Positions 1 to 6,681 of a stretch of 8,782 nucleotides of DNA are shown here, in pieces. The notes under the pieces are model-generated. The model did not search any database. It was given only the letters and a program-made list of their open reading frames with translations, and had not been told where the DNA came from. Origin of the DNA: Pseudomonadota bacterium. GTDB taxonomy: Bacteria; Pseudomonadota; Gammaproteobacteria; Arenicellales; UBA868. The stretch spans positions 1 to 8,782 of the forward strand of contig JABJIU010000024.1 in assembly GCA_018661145.1 (NCBI GenBank), read 5' to 3'. A program made the translations under genes and the position numbers. Positions within the stretch are counted from its first letter, which is position 1, and each line of letters starts with the position of its first letter.

Positions 1-197
1 ACTTCCTTGTCATCGCTCGCTAGCGCATCATCAATAGAGACTCGGCGCACGTCATAGCGACAGGTCATCACGACCTCAACCATCCCGCCACCGGAAGCCC
101 CGGTGACTTCAACACTGGCCAAAGACTCCTGCGCCGTCTTGAGCTTCTCCTGCATCTCCTGGGCCTGTTTCATTATGTTACCCAAGGGTCCTTTCAT
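1..197 (-). CDS. ybaB: YbaB/EbfC nucleoid-associated protein, N-terminal part (cut by the window edge)
   Basis: The first 65 codons are present and the gene runs off the left edge. The protein starts MKGPLGNIMKQAQEMQEKL and continues through a VTGASGGGMVEV stretch and an RRVSID motif to a DDKE sequence. This closely follows the YbaB/EbfC family, which forms small DNA-binding dimers; the family is usually about 105-110 residues, so roughly 40% is missing. The methionine- and glutamine-rich first helix and the glycine-rich turn are both visible. The start codon (195-197) overlaps the dnaX stop in an ATGA, and AGAGGAAAA about 5 bases upstream is a good ribosome site, so translation is probably coupled to dnaX. 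By family knowledge dnaX-ybaB-recR is a conserved operon, so recR is expected next, outside the window. Confidence 0.95.
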   Translation of the reverse strand, partial: MKGPLGNIMKQAQEMQEKLKTAQESLASVEVTGASGGGMVEVVMTCRYDVRRVSIDDALASDDKE

Positions 198-1891
198 TCG
201 CTTTTCCTCTGTTGTTTGCCCGGTGTGACCGACTCCGGGACCGCCGTAGCATCAAATGCCGATACCAGGCCCTGAACTGCCGGATCATCCATCAAGGTTC
301 TGAACGCCTGATCTTTTTCTTCCTGCTCTTGCCGAACCTGTACCATGGCAGGTGTTTCACCCGAGACTTTGCCATCCTCTGCAATTTCTAGCCGGACGGA
401 GTATCCGCAAAATGCTTCCAGCTTTTTTTCCAGTGACTTTTGCCGGGAAGGGCTGCGCATCGATGCCAATCCGGGCATCAGAGACAGGGTCAGAACCTGG
501 CTCTTCGCATCATAGGACTCGGGGCACAGGTTCATGGCGAGTTCCCGGGTAACGCCAGTAAAGGCGCTGTCCTCCACGAAGGTGGCCCATACGGCCGGAT
601 CCGAAAGCGAGGAGGACGTGGGATGAGCGTTGTCTGCAGCGTCGGATGGTGCTTGCGCGCGCGGCGTTGGCGTCGATGTGGTTACTTTGCTGGAGACGCT
701 CTTCTTTTTCTGAACTTCTCTTGCTACTCCTGTACTTGGCGCGCCCGAAGATGAAACCGACTTTTTGGTCCGTGACTCAGCCGCATCTCCACCTACGCCA
801 GATTCTCCCTCTGGAGAAAACGTCAGCATCCGCAACAGCGTCATTTCGAATCCCGACGCTGGATCAGGCGCCAGAGGCAGATCACGCTTGCCCAGGAGTC
901 CAATCTGGTAGTAGAGCTGGACATCTTCTTTTCCAAGAACAGAGGCCAACTCCCTCACCAAGGAGGAATCGGCCTGTTTGGCCGCCACTGCCTCGGGAAG
1001 CACCTGGAACAACGATACATTGTGTAGCACAGTCAATAGCTCATCCAGCGCGCTCAGATAATCCACTGGGCGTTCAGCCATGCTTGCAACCGTATCAATC
1101 AGCGCACTCCCATCATTTCCGGCAAGTGCCAATAGAATGGCGTCCACATGATGCGACTCGATCATTCCCAGCATGTCACGTACTTCATCGCCGGTGACTG
1201 AGCCACCGCCAAAGGCAATACTCTGGTCCAAAAGACTTAGGCCGTCCCGCATGCTTCCATCGGCCGCCCTTGAGAGAATTGCCAGACCCGTCTCATCGAA
1301 ACTGAGATCTTCAGACCGGACAATTACCTCAAGTTGACCGCCGATCTCCTGGGCGCTCAGAAGCCGTAGGTTAAACTGCAGACATCTTGAAAGAATTGTT
1401 GCGGGTAACTTCTGGGGGTCAGTGGTTGCCAATAGAAACTTCACATGAGGCGGGGGCTCTTCGAGAGTCTTCAACAGGGCATTGAAACTGTGCCCAGACA
1501 GCATGTGCACCTCGTCAATCAGGTATATCTTGTAACGCCCTTGGGTTGGCGCGTACTGGACATTGTCGAGAATTTCACGGGTGTCATCGACACGGGTTCG
1601 TGAGGCGGCATCGATTTCGATCAGATCGATAAAACGCCCTTCATCCACACTCTGGCAGGTGCCACACTCACCACACGGTTCAGCCTGCTGACCTTGCTCG
1701 CAGTTAACTGCTTTTGCCAGGATCCGGGCAAGCGTGGTCTTGCCCACGCCACGCGTACCACTAAAAAGAAAGGCGTGATGCACCCGGTCTTGCTGAAGCG
1801 CATTGCGCAAAGCATTAACGACATGATCCTGTCCCACCACATCGGCAAAACGACGGGGCCGCCACATACGGGCGAGTGCCTGATAACTCAT
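194..1891 (-). CDS. dnaX: DNA polymerase III subunit gamma/tau
   Basis: This is the clamp-loader ATPase that loads the sliding clamp and, in its tau form, links polymerase cores and the replicative helicase at the fork. The 565-residue product starts MSYQALARMWRPRRF, the usual DnaX start. It has a Walker A GTRGVGKT (residues 45-52), zinc-ligand cysteines 64, 73, 76 and 79, a Walker B LIDEVHM (124-130) and the SRC sensor motif (168-170). A Ser/Lys/Pro-rich linker spans about 370-430. A tau-type C-terminal domain follows (about 430-565), somewhat shorter overall than the 643 residues of E. coli. No Shine-Dalgarno is visible before the ATG; the preceding bases are CGGCGCTTCTCTT. No canonical A AAA AAG slippery heptamer is present, so a programmed gamma product is not supported. 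The gene lies downstream of ffs and overlaps ybaB by four bases. Confidence 0.99.
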   Translation of the reverse strand: MSYQALARMWRPRRFADVVGQDHVVNALRNALQQDRVHHAFLFSGTRGVGKTTLARILAKAVNCEQGQQAEPCGECGTCQSVDEGRFIDLIEIDAASRTRVDDTREILDNVQYAPTQGRYKIYLIDEVHMLSGHSFNALLKTLEEPPPHVKFLLATTDPQKLPATILSRCLQFNLRLLSAQEIGGQLEVIVRSEDLSFDETGLAILSRAADGSMRDGLSLLDQSIAFGGGSVTGDEVRDMLGMIESHHVDAILLALAGNDGSALIDTVASMAERPVDYLSALDELLTVLHNVSLFQVLPEAVAAKQADSSLVRELASVLGKEDVQLYYQIGLLGKRDLPLAPDPASGFEMTLLRMLTFSPEGESGVGGDAAESRTKKSVSSSGAPSTGVAREVQKKKSVSSKVTTSTPTPRAQAPSDAADNAHPTSSSLSDPAVWATFVEDSAFTGVTRELAMNLCPESYDAKSQVLTLSLMPGLASMRSPSRQKSLEKKLEAFCGYSVRLEIAEDGKVSGETPAMVQVRQEQEEKDQAFRTLMDDPAVQGLVSAFDATAVPESVTPGKQQRKSE

Positions 1892-1901
1892 AAGAGAAGC
1901 G

Positions 1902-1918
1902 CCGGAGTAATAATCCGG
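1902..1918 (-). other. Small hairpin just upstream of the dnaX start
   Basis: CCGGA and TCCGG form a perfect 5-bp inverted repeat around a 7-base A/T-rich loop, ending 10 bases before the dnaX ATG. No T-run follows, so it is not a normal terminator. It lies where a ribosome site would be expected and could affect dnaX translation, but it is short enough to be chance. Confidence 0.3.
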
Positions 1919-1962
1919 TTAAGTCTGTTGCGCGTAGCCAAATTCTGATCCGAAACAATGGA

Positions 1963-2075
1963 GACGGCGCCAGCCTGCCCGACCCCAGCACCCGATTCGG
2001 ATGCTACGGCTGCTTCCTTCCGGACCTGACCGGGTTCACAACCTTTCGCCACCGGGGAGACCGACTGCCGCCGCC
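1963..2075 (-). ncRNA. ffs: 4.5S RNA of the signal recognition particle (small bacterial SRP RNA)
   Basis: This is the RNA partner of Ffh, acting in co-translational targeting of membrane proteins to FtsY and the translocon. Read on minus, it contains the conserved apical domain GGTCAGGTCCGGAAGGAAGC, with a GGAA tetraloop at 2018-2021 and the asymmetric internal loop that binds the Ffh M domain. The ends pair well. The 5' strand from 2075 (GGCGGCGGCAGTCGG) pairs with the 3' strand ending at 1963, giving about 16 pairs over 18 positions with two mismatches and some G-U pairs. That sets a length near 113 nt, compared with 114 in E. coli. The exact mature ends are inferred from this pairing. The gene sits between a methyltransferase gene and dnaX. 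Confidence 0.97.
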
Positions 2076-2106
2076 ATATTGATGTTTGCCGATTGTGGTT
2101 ACCGGC

Positions 2107-2142
2107 GCAAACGATTGTAGCATCTGATCGGTTGTCGGCTTG
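2107..2142 (-). promoter_or_regulatory. Probable sigma-70 promoter of ffs (extended -10)
   Basis: On minus, TACAAT (2114-2119) is preceded by TGC (2120-2122), giving an extended -10 element TGCTACAAT. The hexamer at the usual -35 distance (CAAGCC, 2137-2142) is a poor match, which is tolerable with an extended -10. Transcription would start near 2107, about 30 bases before the mature 5' end at 2075. That fits a precursor with a 5' leader trimmed by RNase P, as is known for E. coli 4.5S RNA. Confidence 0.6.
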
Positions 2143-2161
2143 GCAGTTATGAAGACAGATA

Positions 2162-2830
2162 TCACTGTCTACGCAGAACACAGAACTTGCCCTCAGCCGG
2201 CGCGCCGTCGAAATAGGACTCGTCCCGGACCGACTCGAGCGATGCGATACCCTGCCTTTCAAGACTCGACACCTCAGCCGCAAACCCGGCTTCCTCCCAA
2301 AGGTGGGTATGAATAGTACAGGCGAAAGGCGTACCGCGCTTAAGTGTTCGGCAGATCTCGGCCAAGGCCTTGGGACCCACATGCCCATGCGTGAACGTGC
2401 CACAACAGATCGCCGCATCATAAACTCCATCGGCGATCTCCAGCGGTTTTTCGAGATCTGCTTCGATGAGTGTCCGATAAACCGATTTTTCACCTGCAAC
2501 CATCAGCATTTCTGGTGAGAAATCGAGCCCGTCAATCATATGGAATCCCAAATGGTCGAGGTAGTCCCCGACAAGACCAGTACCGCACCCGACATCCAGA
2601 ATCAGAGCAGCTGAATCCTCCACCACTTCGGCCAGAGTCTCGGCAATCCTCTGGGGGGCGCGATAAAGGAGGCCGTTCTCCAGGTGGGCGTCATAGGTGC
2701 TCGCCCAGTCGCGATATAACGCCCTCGCCTCATCAGACGTTTCCAGTCCGTATGCACGCTTTAGAAGCATTGCAGAAGACTCATCCTCCAGTGAAGCGGA
2801 TGTACGGAGCTTGTGCTCAGATTTATTCAT
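2162..2830 (-). CDS. Class I SAM-dependent methyltransferase, substrate unknown
   Basis: The 222-residue protein has a Rossmann methyltransferase core. Motif I is LDVGCGTGLVG (residues 78-88), which binds S-adenosylmethionine. An acidic residue after strand 2 lies in GLDFS (D103), and a motif near YDAAICCGTF (137-146) occupies the motif IV position. An N-terminal helix containing WASTYDAHLE (42-51) resembles small-molecule methyltransferases related to the METTL27/WBSCR27 group, but I cannot name the substrate. The protein looks cytosolic, with no signal peptide or membrane segment. It starts 18 bases after the M50 protease gene, with a weak GGGA ribosome site, so the two are probably co-transcribed. 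No terminator is visible between its stop and the ffs promoter. Confidence 0.93.
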   Translation of the reverse strand: MNKSEHKLRTSASLEDESSAMLLKRAYGLETSDEARALYRDWASTYDAHLENGLLYRAPQRIAETLAEVVEDSAALILDVGCGTGLVGDYLDHLGFHMIDGLDFSPEMLMVAGEKSVYRTLIEADLEKPLEIADGVYDAAICCGTFTHGHVGPKALAEICRTLKRGTPFACTIHTHLWEEAGFAAEVSSLERQGIASLESVRDESYFDGAPAEGKFCVLRRQ

Positions 2831-2848
2831 GACGATCCCAATATGGCA

Positions 2849-3490
2849 TTAGATAAAGGCGATCCACTGCAGCAAATTCGCGCTAACTCCGATGATGGTC
2901 GAAAAGATCGGAACCCCCATAATGGCGAGAGCGACAAGCGCCAGCAGTGCGATGTTGCCATAACGGGCGTTGTAGTGGCGGTAGGCCTGGGACAAGCTGC
3001 GAGGCAGGAGATAGGGCAGGATGTAATGCCCATCAAGCGCGCCCACGGGTAATAGGTTGAAAATCATTAGAAGCAGATTTATCTGTGCTAGATAGATAAA
3101 AAACAGCCTCGGTCCCAGGTCCGCGAGCGAGATCCAGCCCCACTTGAGCGCCAACAGATAAGCATTAATGCTGATGACCGCCAGCAACAAATTCATCGCG
3201 GGCCCCGCTGCAGCCACCAGCAGTTCCGCATAACGAGAGTTAAAGAGGCGCGGATTAGTAGGCACTGGCTTGGCGTAACCGAACCCCACGAAAACCACCA
3301 TCAATAGACCGAGCGGATCGATGTGAGACACCGGGTTAACCGTAAGACGCCCTGCCCGGCGGGCTGTATCGTCACCGAAACGCAACGCGGTAAATGCGTG
3401 GCCAAACTCATGAAACGAAAGCGAAATTATGAGCGCGGCTAGAATTACAGCGAAAAGCAGCCACTGACCCTCATAGATGAGCGAAATCAT
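2849..3490 (-). CDS. Site-2 protease family membrane metalloprotease (peptidase M50)
   Basis: The 213-residue, strongly hydrophobic protein belongs to the zinc intramembrane proteases. The active-site motif HEFGH (residues 27-31) lies in the first membrane segment. The family motif NPVSHIDPLG (52-61) follows, and the third ligand is D153 in NLLPVGALDGH, where relatives usually have NLIPIPPLDG. About five to six membrane segments are visible (roughly 10-26, 61-72, 88-115, 128-147, 176-195, 198-213). There is no PDZ domain and no RseP-like periplasmic insertion, so this is the short SpoIVFB/Rv-type branch, not RseP. Its substrate is unknown. The start has no convincing ribosome site and is preceded by hairpins (3499-3532). 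It is probably co-transcribed with the downstream methyltransferase gene. Confidence 0.93.
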   Translation of the reverse strand: MISLIYEGQWLLFAVILAALIISLSFHEFGHAFTALRFGDDTARRAGRLTVNPVSHIDPLGLLMVVFVGFGYAKPVPTNPRLFNSRYAELLVAAAGPAMNLLLAVISINAYLLALKWGWISLADLGPRLFFIYLAQINLLLMIFNLLPVGALDGHYILPYLLPRSLSQAYRHYNARYGNIALLALVALAIMGVPIFSTIIGVSANLLQWIAFI

Positions 3491-3498
3491 GGGCCTAG

Positions 3499-3532
3499 CG
3501 GGGCTTTGGCTACCCCGATTGGGCTAACGCCC
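3499..3532 (-). promoter_or_regulatory. Two small hairpins in the leader of the M50 protease gene
   Basis: On minus, GGGC-GTTA-GCCC (3521-3532) is followed by CGGGG-N9-CCCCG (3499-3517), the latter ending eight bases before the ATG at 3490. No T-run follows either. They lie where the ribosome would bind, and the only purine-rich match, AGG, is just three bases from the start codon. They may influence translation; chance is also possible in this GC-rich stretch. Confidence 0.3.
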
Positions 3533-3628
3533 ATCTTCAAGACCTTGCATGAATCCGGAGAGATTTGTAAGGTATCTTTGGTCTGGCACATTACAGTGGG
3601 GTCGTTGATCCTTTTCGGCCCTAGTAGA

Positions 3629-3654
3629 TGCGCTTAGACGTTCTTAAAAGCGCA
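3629..3654. repeat. 7-bp inverted repeat upstream of metY
   Basis: TGCGCTT (3629-3635) and AAGCGCA (3648-3654) are perfect inverted copies separated by 12 bases, ending 44 bases before the metY ATG. The centre begins with AGACGTTC (3636-3643), which matches six of eight positions of the MetJ met-box AGACGTCT. A neighbouring second box is not convincing. It could be an operator or a leader hairpin. Confidence 0.3.
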
Positions 3655-3698
3655 GGCACATCCGCAACACAGGCTAACTATTTATCACGGGAGAATAC

Positions 3699-4970
3699 AT
3701 GAAAATCGAAACCAAAGCGGTCCATTCGGGCTACAAGCCGGACCCCACTACCAACTCAGTGGCCGTTCCCATTTATCAAACCACTTCTTACGCGTTCCGC
3801 GATACCGAACATGGTGCGAACCTCTTTAATCTGGCGGAGCTCGGAAATATCTATACCCGGATCATGAATCCGACCAGCGATGTACTGGAACAGCGGGTAG
3901 CGGATATGGAAGGCGGCGTAGCGGGTCTAGCGCTCTCTTCGGGGCAGGCTGCAACCACCTACTCCCTAATGACCATTGCCGAGGCCGGTGACAACTTCAT
4001 CTGCATGTCCACTCTGTATGGTGGGACCTACAACCTCTTTGCCCATACCTTTCCCCAGTTTGGGATCGAACCCCGGTTTATCGATCCGGAAAATCTCGAT
4101 GCAATGGCTGGATTGATCGATGGCAAGACCAAGGCGGTCTACTGCGAATCTATTGGTAACCCGGCAGGAAACGTGGTGGATCTTGAAAAGGTCGCGGACA
4201 TTGCCCATGCACACGGGGTCCCGGTCATCGTCGACAACACTGTTCCGACGCCGTACCTGTGCCGCCCCATCGAACACGGCTGTGACATCGTCGTGCACTC
4301 GCTAACCAAGTACATGTCTGGGCACGGCACCATCGTCGGTGGAATCATTATTGACTCCAACCAGTTCGACTGGGCCGCCAACAAGGAGCGCTTCAACCGG
4401 CTTAACGAACCCGATGTTTCATACCACGGCGTGGTGTTCACTGAGACCGGTTTGCCACCGTATATCCTCCGCGCACGCGTCGTACCGCTGCGCAACATGG
4501 GCGCATGCCAAACTCCAATGAACAGCTTCTTGATCATGCAGGGTATCGAGACTCTCGCCCTCCGGATGGATCGAATCTGTGAGAATACGCTGGCGGTCGC
4601 CAAGCACCTCAAGGATCATCCCCAGGTCGAATGGGTTCGTTACGCCGGGCTCGACGACAGCCCGCACAAAGCCCTGTTGGACAAATATATGGGTGGACGG
4701 GGATCTGGCGTAATGAGTTTCGGCGTCAAAGGGGGCGCGGAAGCTGCGCCAAAGTTCATCGATGCACTGCAGCTTGTAACCCGGCTCGTTAACATTGGTG
4801 ATGCTAAGTCGCTTGCCTGCCATCCGGCCAGCACGACCCACCGTCAACTGTCCCCTGAAGAATTGGCAAGTTCCGGGGTGTCTGAAGATCTGGTTCGCCT
4901 GTCGATCGGTATTGAACATATCGATGACATTATTGCCGACATTGATCAGTCTCTGGATGCCACGAAATAG
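3699..4970 (+). CDS. metY: O-acetylhomoserine sulfhydrylase (PLP-dependent; direct sulfhydrylation)
   Basis: This cytosolic enzyme makes homocysteine from O-acetyl-L-homoserine and sulfide, feeding methionine synthesis; relatives also accept O-acetylserine. The 423-residue length is typical of MetY. It has the N-terminal AVHSGYKPDPTTNSVAVPIY, the phosphate-binding YTRIMNPTSD (residues 52-61), SSGQAA (80-85), D179 in VIVDN for the pyridine ring, and the Schiff-base lysine K204 in HSLTKYMSGHG. The insertion FNLAELGNIYTR and the later PDVSYHGVVF motif separate MetY from cystathionine gamma-synthase and methionine gamma-lyase. A ribosome site GGGAG lies seven bases before the ATG. The gene stands alone on plus, divergent from the M50 gene and closed by a strong terminator. 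Sulfide versus another thiol as the in vivo donor cannot be told from sequence. Confidence 0.95.
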   Translation: MKIETKAVHSGYKPDPTTNSVAVPIYQTTSYAFRDTEHGANLFNLAELGNIYTRIMNPTSDVLEQRVADMEGGVAGLALSSGQAATTYSLMTIAEAGDNFICMSTLYGGTYNLFAHTFPQFGIEPRFIDPENLDAMAGLIDGKTKAVYCESIGNPAGNVVDLEKVADIAHAHGVPVIVDNTVPTPYLCRPIEHGCDIVVHSLTKYMSGHGTIVGGIIIDSNQFDWAANKERFNRLNEPDVSYHGVVFTETGLPPYILRARVVPLRNMGACQTPMNSFLIMQGIETLALRMDRICENTLAVAKHLKDHPQVEWVRYAGLDDSPHKALLDKYMGGRGSGVMSFGVKGGAEAAPKFIDALQLVTRLVNIGDAKSLACHPASTTHRQLSPEELASSGVSEDLVRLSIGIEHIDDIIADIDQSLDATK

Positions 4971-5002
4971 CGGTAGTAGTAGCCTTTGACGCTACAGGGT
5001 AA

Positions 5003-5032
5003 AAAAAAGCGGGGCGTCTGCCCCGCTTTTTT
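5003..5032. terminator. Strong bidirectional rho-independent terminator
   Basis: AAAAAAGCGGGGC (5003-5015) and GCCCCGCTTTTTT (5020-5032) form a perfect 13-bp stem with a GTCT loop. The GC core is flanked by an A-run on one side and a T-run on the other, so it works in both directions. It ends metY transcripts from the left and transcripts of the 5093-5839 gene from the right. Confidence 0.95.
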
Positions 5033-5092
5033 ATAGCTACAGAGCAAGGCAGCAGCGTTAACTTAACGGGCGGGGTGATAACAAAGCCACGC

Positions 5093-5839
5093 CTAGAGAA
5101 AAGTGAGGTCGGCCACCAGAGGCAGGTGATCTGACGCCTGGCGTGCAATTGCCAGACGGGAAGACATCAAACTCGTAATTTCTATTTCCCCGCGTACATA
5201 CAGACTGTCCAAAGGTCGCACTGGCGCATAAGCCGGAAAGGTTCGGGGCTTGCGGTCCGTCCCCCTGAATCCGGCAGGTCGCATCAACTGGCGGCCCAGT
5301 GTGCCCCAGACATCATTCAGGTCCCCTGCGACTACCACTGGTGTTGTGCGAACGACACGGTCCAGCTGTTCATGTGCCAGTAGTTTCTTCAGCTGAAGCC
5401 GACGCTCGATTCCTGAAAGTCCAAGATGCGCGTTAAAAAGATGTATGGTCCTGCTACGGACTCCTGTATCACCTCTTTGTCGCTGGAGAATACGCACTTT
5501 GCCGTAAAGGGCGCTGCGGCGCTTCTTCGGGCCGATCGTAAGATTGATATTGTCTGAATCGTTAATCGGCCAATGACTCAGAATAGCGTTGCCGTAACCG
5601 CGCGCCTGATGAACGCGAACATTGGGAATCCATACCCGGTGGGAGAATCCTAAGGCATCACCGAGGATATCCGTCTGCAGAACCGTCGGTGACTCCCGGC
5701 TGTATCGAACCACTTCCTGAAGCAAGACCAGATCCGGCTGATAGTAGCCAATTACATCTACAACCCGGGCGAGGTCATACCGGCGATCGACCCCACCAAT
5801 ACACTTGTGTATATTGTAAGTAACGATCCGAATATTCAT
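5093..5839 (-). CDS. Endonuclease/exonuclease/phosphatase (EEP) family protein
   Basis: The 248-residue protein carries the whole metal-dependent EEP active-site set. These are N9 in TYNIHKC, E42 in LLQEV, N136 and H138 in NAHLGL, D173 and N175 in AGDLND, D211 in PLDSLYV, and D237-H238 in ASDHLPL. GYGNAILS (81-88) is also typical. This catalytic fold cleaves phosphodiester bonds in DNA, RNA or phospholipid headgroups, and the sequence does not reveal which. There is no signal peptide, so a cytosolic location is likely. A GAGG ribosome site precedes the ATG. The gene is divergent from the DUF3108 gene across 77 bases and ends toward the bidirectional terminator. All catalytic residues are intact, so it should be active. 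Confidence 0.92.
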   Translation of the reverse strand: MNIRIVTYNIHKCIGGVDRRYDLARVVDVIGYYQPDLVLLQEVVRYSRESPTVLQTDILGDALGFSHRVWIPNVRVHQARGYGNAILSHWPINDSDNINLTIGPKKRRSALYGKVRILQRQRGDTGVRSRTIHLFNAHLGLSGIERRLQLKKLLAHEQLDRVVRTTPVVVAGDLNDVWGTLGRQLMRPAGFRGTDRKPRTFPAYAPVRPLDSLYVRGEIEITSLMSSRLAIARQASDHLPLVADLTFL

Positions 5840-5916
5840 TGCATCATCCTCGGTTCGGCAACGAGCATTTCAATCAAGGCAGCTGTTGTCGCTGCGGATC
5901 GGTCGAGAACAGTCTA

Positions 5917-6660
5917 ATGCGATTGAGGCCCCTACTTTTCATTAATGTGATCCCCTCGCTGGGTGCAGCACTGTCCCTGCTACTTGGGCTTTTTCCTGGC
6001 GCTGCCAACGCCTCAACCTTGGTACTCGAGCCCTTTCAGTCTGAATACGCCGTTGACTATTCTGGCTTTCGGGCCAGTCGGAAGGTTTCGCTGGAAAAAG
6101 TCGGGGAAGAGTATATCCTGAGGTCAACCACCCGGCTCAAAGGTATCGCCCGGCTTTCCGGTTATGGCCCTGTCTACGAGGTCTCTCGATTCACGCTGCA
6201 AAACGGCATGATCCGGCCGACGCTCTACTCTATTGGTGAAGACAAAGAGAACCCCAAGCGGGATATTCGAATCGAATTTGACTGGTCGTTAGGCTTGAGC
6301 GAAGGTTTTGCTAAAGGCGAGGCCCAAAGCTTTCCCCTCGCAGTCGGCACGCAAGATCCTTTGACCTTCGAACTGATGGGCCGTCTGCTGCTGGCCGAAG
6401 GCAAGCGGGATTTCGTGCTGCACGTCCATGAAGGACACCGCGTCCGAGATTACCGATTCATCGAGGAGGGGGAAGAGACGCTCAATATCGCCTCGAGAGC
6501 TATCTCATCGACGCGATTCTTTATCGACCGAAACAGTTCCCGCGAACTGTACTACTGGTTTGCGGACGACTCAGCACATCTACCCCTTCAGATACGCCAG
6601 CTGCACGGGCAGAAAACCAAGGGCACGGTCACCCTTACCCGAAGTACACTTCTGAACTGA
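5917..6660 (+). CDS. Exported DUF3108 domain protein, function unknown
   Basis: A 247-residue protein starting at MRLRPLLF is preferred over the longer reading frame that begins at 5839. The longer start would overlap the first codon of the divergent gene and would bury the signal peptide. From the chosen start there is a typical Sec signal: a short basic N-terminus, a hydrophobic core at about residues 6-26, and cleavage after AANA (residue 32). The mature part has the DUF3108 pattern, with VDYSGFRASRKV, a YILRSTTRLKGIARL stretch, and a C-terminal PLQIRQLHGQKTKGTVTL beta-rich end. These proteins are expected in the periplasm or at the outer membrane, and no biochemical role is established that I can name. 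No strong Shine-Dalgarno is visible before the chosen ATG. Confidence 0.85.
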   Translation: MRLRPLLFINVIPSLGAALSLLLGLFPGAANASTLVLEPFQSEYAVDYSGFRASRKVSLEKVGEEYILRSTTRLKGIARLSGYGPVYEVSRFTLQNGMIRPTLYSIGEDKENPKRDIRIEFDWSLGLSEGFAKGEAQSFPLAVGTQDPLTFELMGRLLLAEGKRDFVLHVHEGHRVRDYRFIEEGEETLNIASRAISSTRFFIDRNSSRELYYWFADDSAHLPLQIRQLHGQKTKGTVTLTRSTLLN

Positions 6661-6672
6661 GAGTCCGTGCCC
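6621..6672 (-). terminator. Inverted repeat over the DUF3108 stop; possible weak terminator for frc
   Basis: GGGCACGG (6621-6628) and CCGTGCCC (6665-6672) are perfect inverted copies enclosing 36 bases, inside which GAAGT-AC-ACTTC (6641-6652) is a second small hairpin. Read on minus, the structure lies just after the frc stop and is followed by TTGGTTTTCT. That suggests a weak terminator lying inside the convergent gene. On plus there is no T-run. The loop is long for a classical terminator. Confidence 0.35.
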
Positions 6673-6681
6673 GTCACAGCC

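Noticed and set aside
697..770. A-runs in the dnaX linker as a programmed frameshift or slippage site for a gamma product
   Set aside because: Both runs have only five A's on the coding strand, read as G AAA AAG and C AAA AAG, so the A AAA AAG heptamer is absent. After the 702-710 site the -1 frame stays open for dozens of codons, unlike the quick stop in E. coli. The +1 frame does stop soon, but a five-base run is too short to argue for slippage.
646..1197. 183-codon plus-strand open frame antisense to dnaX
   Set aside because: It lies entirely within the well-supported dnaX gene. Its composition follows the codon bias of the opposite strand and it shows no recognisable domain.
1888..2499. 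203-codon minus-strand open frame
   Set aside because: It runs across the 4.5S RNA gene and the end of the methyltransferase gene in another frame. It has no family features and is a shadow.
3545..3573. TTGCAT-17-TAAGGT as the metY promoter
   Set aside because: The spacing is right, but each hexamer matches only three of six consensus bases, too weak to annotate.
3491..3698. SAM-type riboswitch in the metY leader
   Set aside because: Apart from one 7-bp inverted repeat, no multi-helix SAM riboswitch core can be made out by eye in the leader.
5839..5916. Longer start for the DUF3108 protein at 5839
   Set aside because: It would add 26 residues in front of a clear signal peptide and overlap the start codon of the divergent gene. 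The internal ATG at 5917 fits better.
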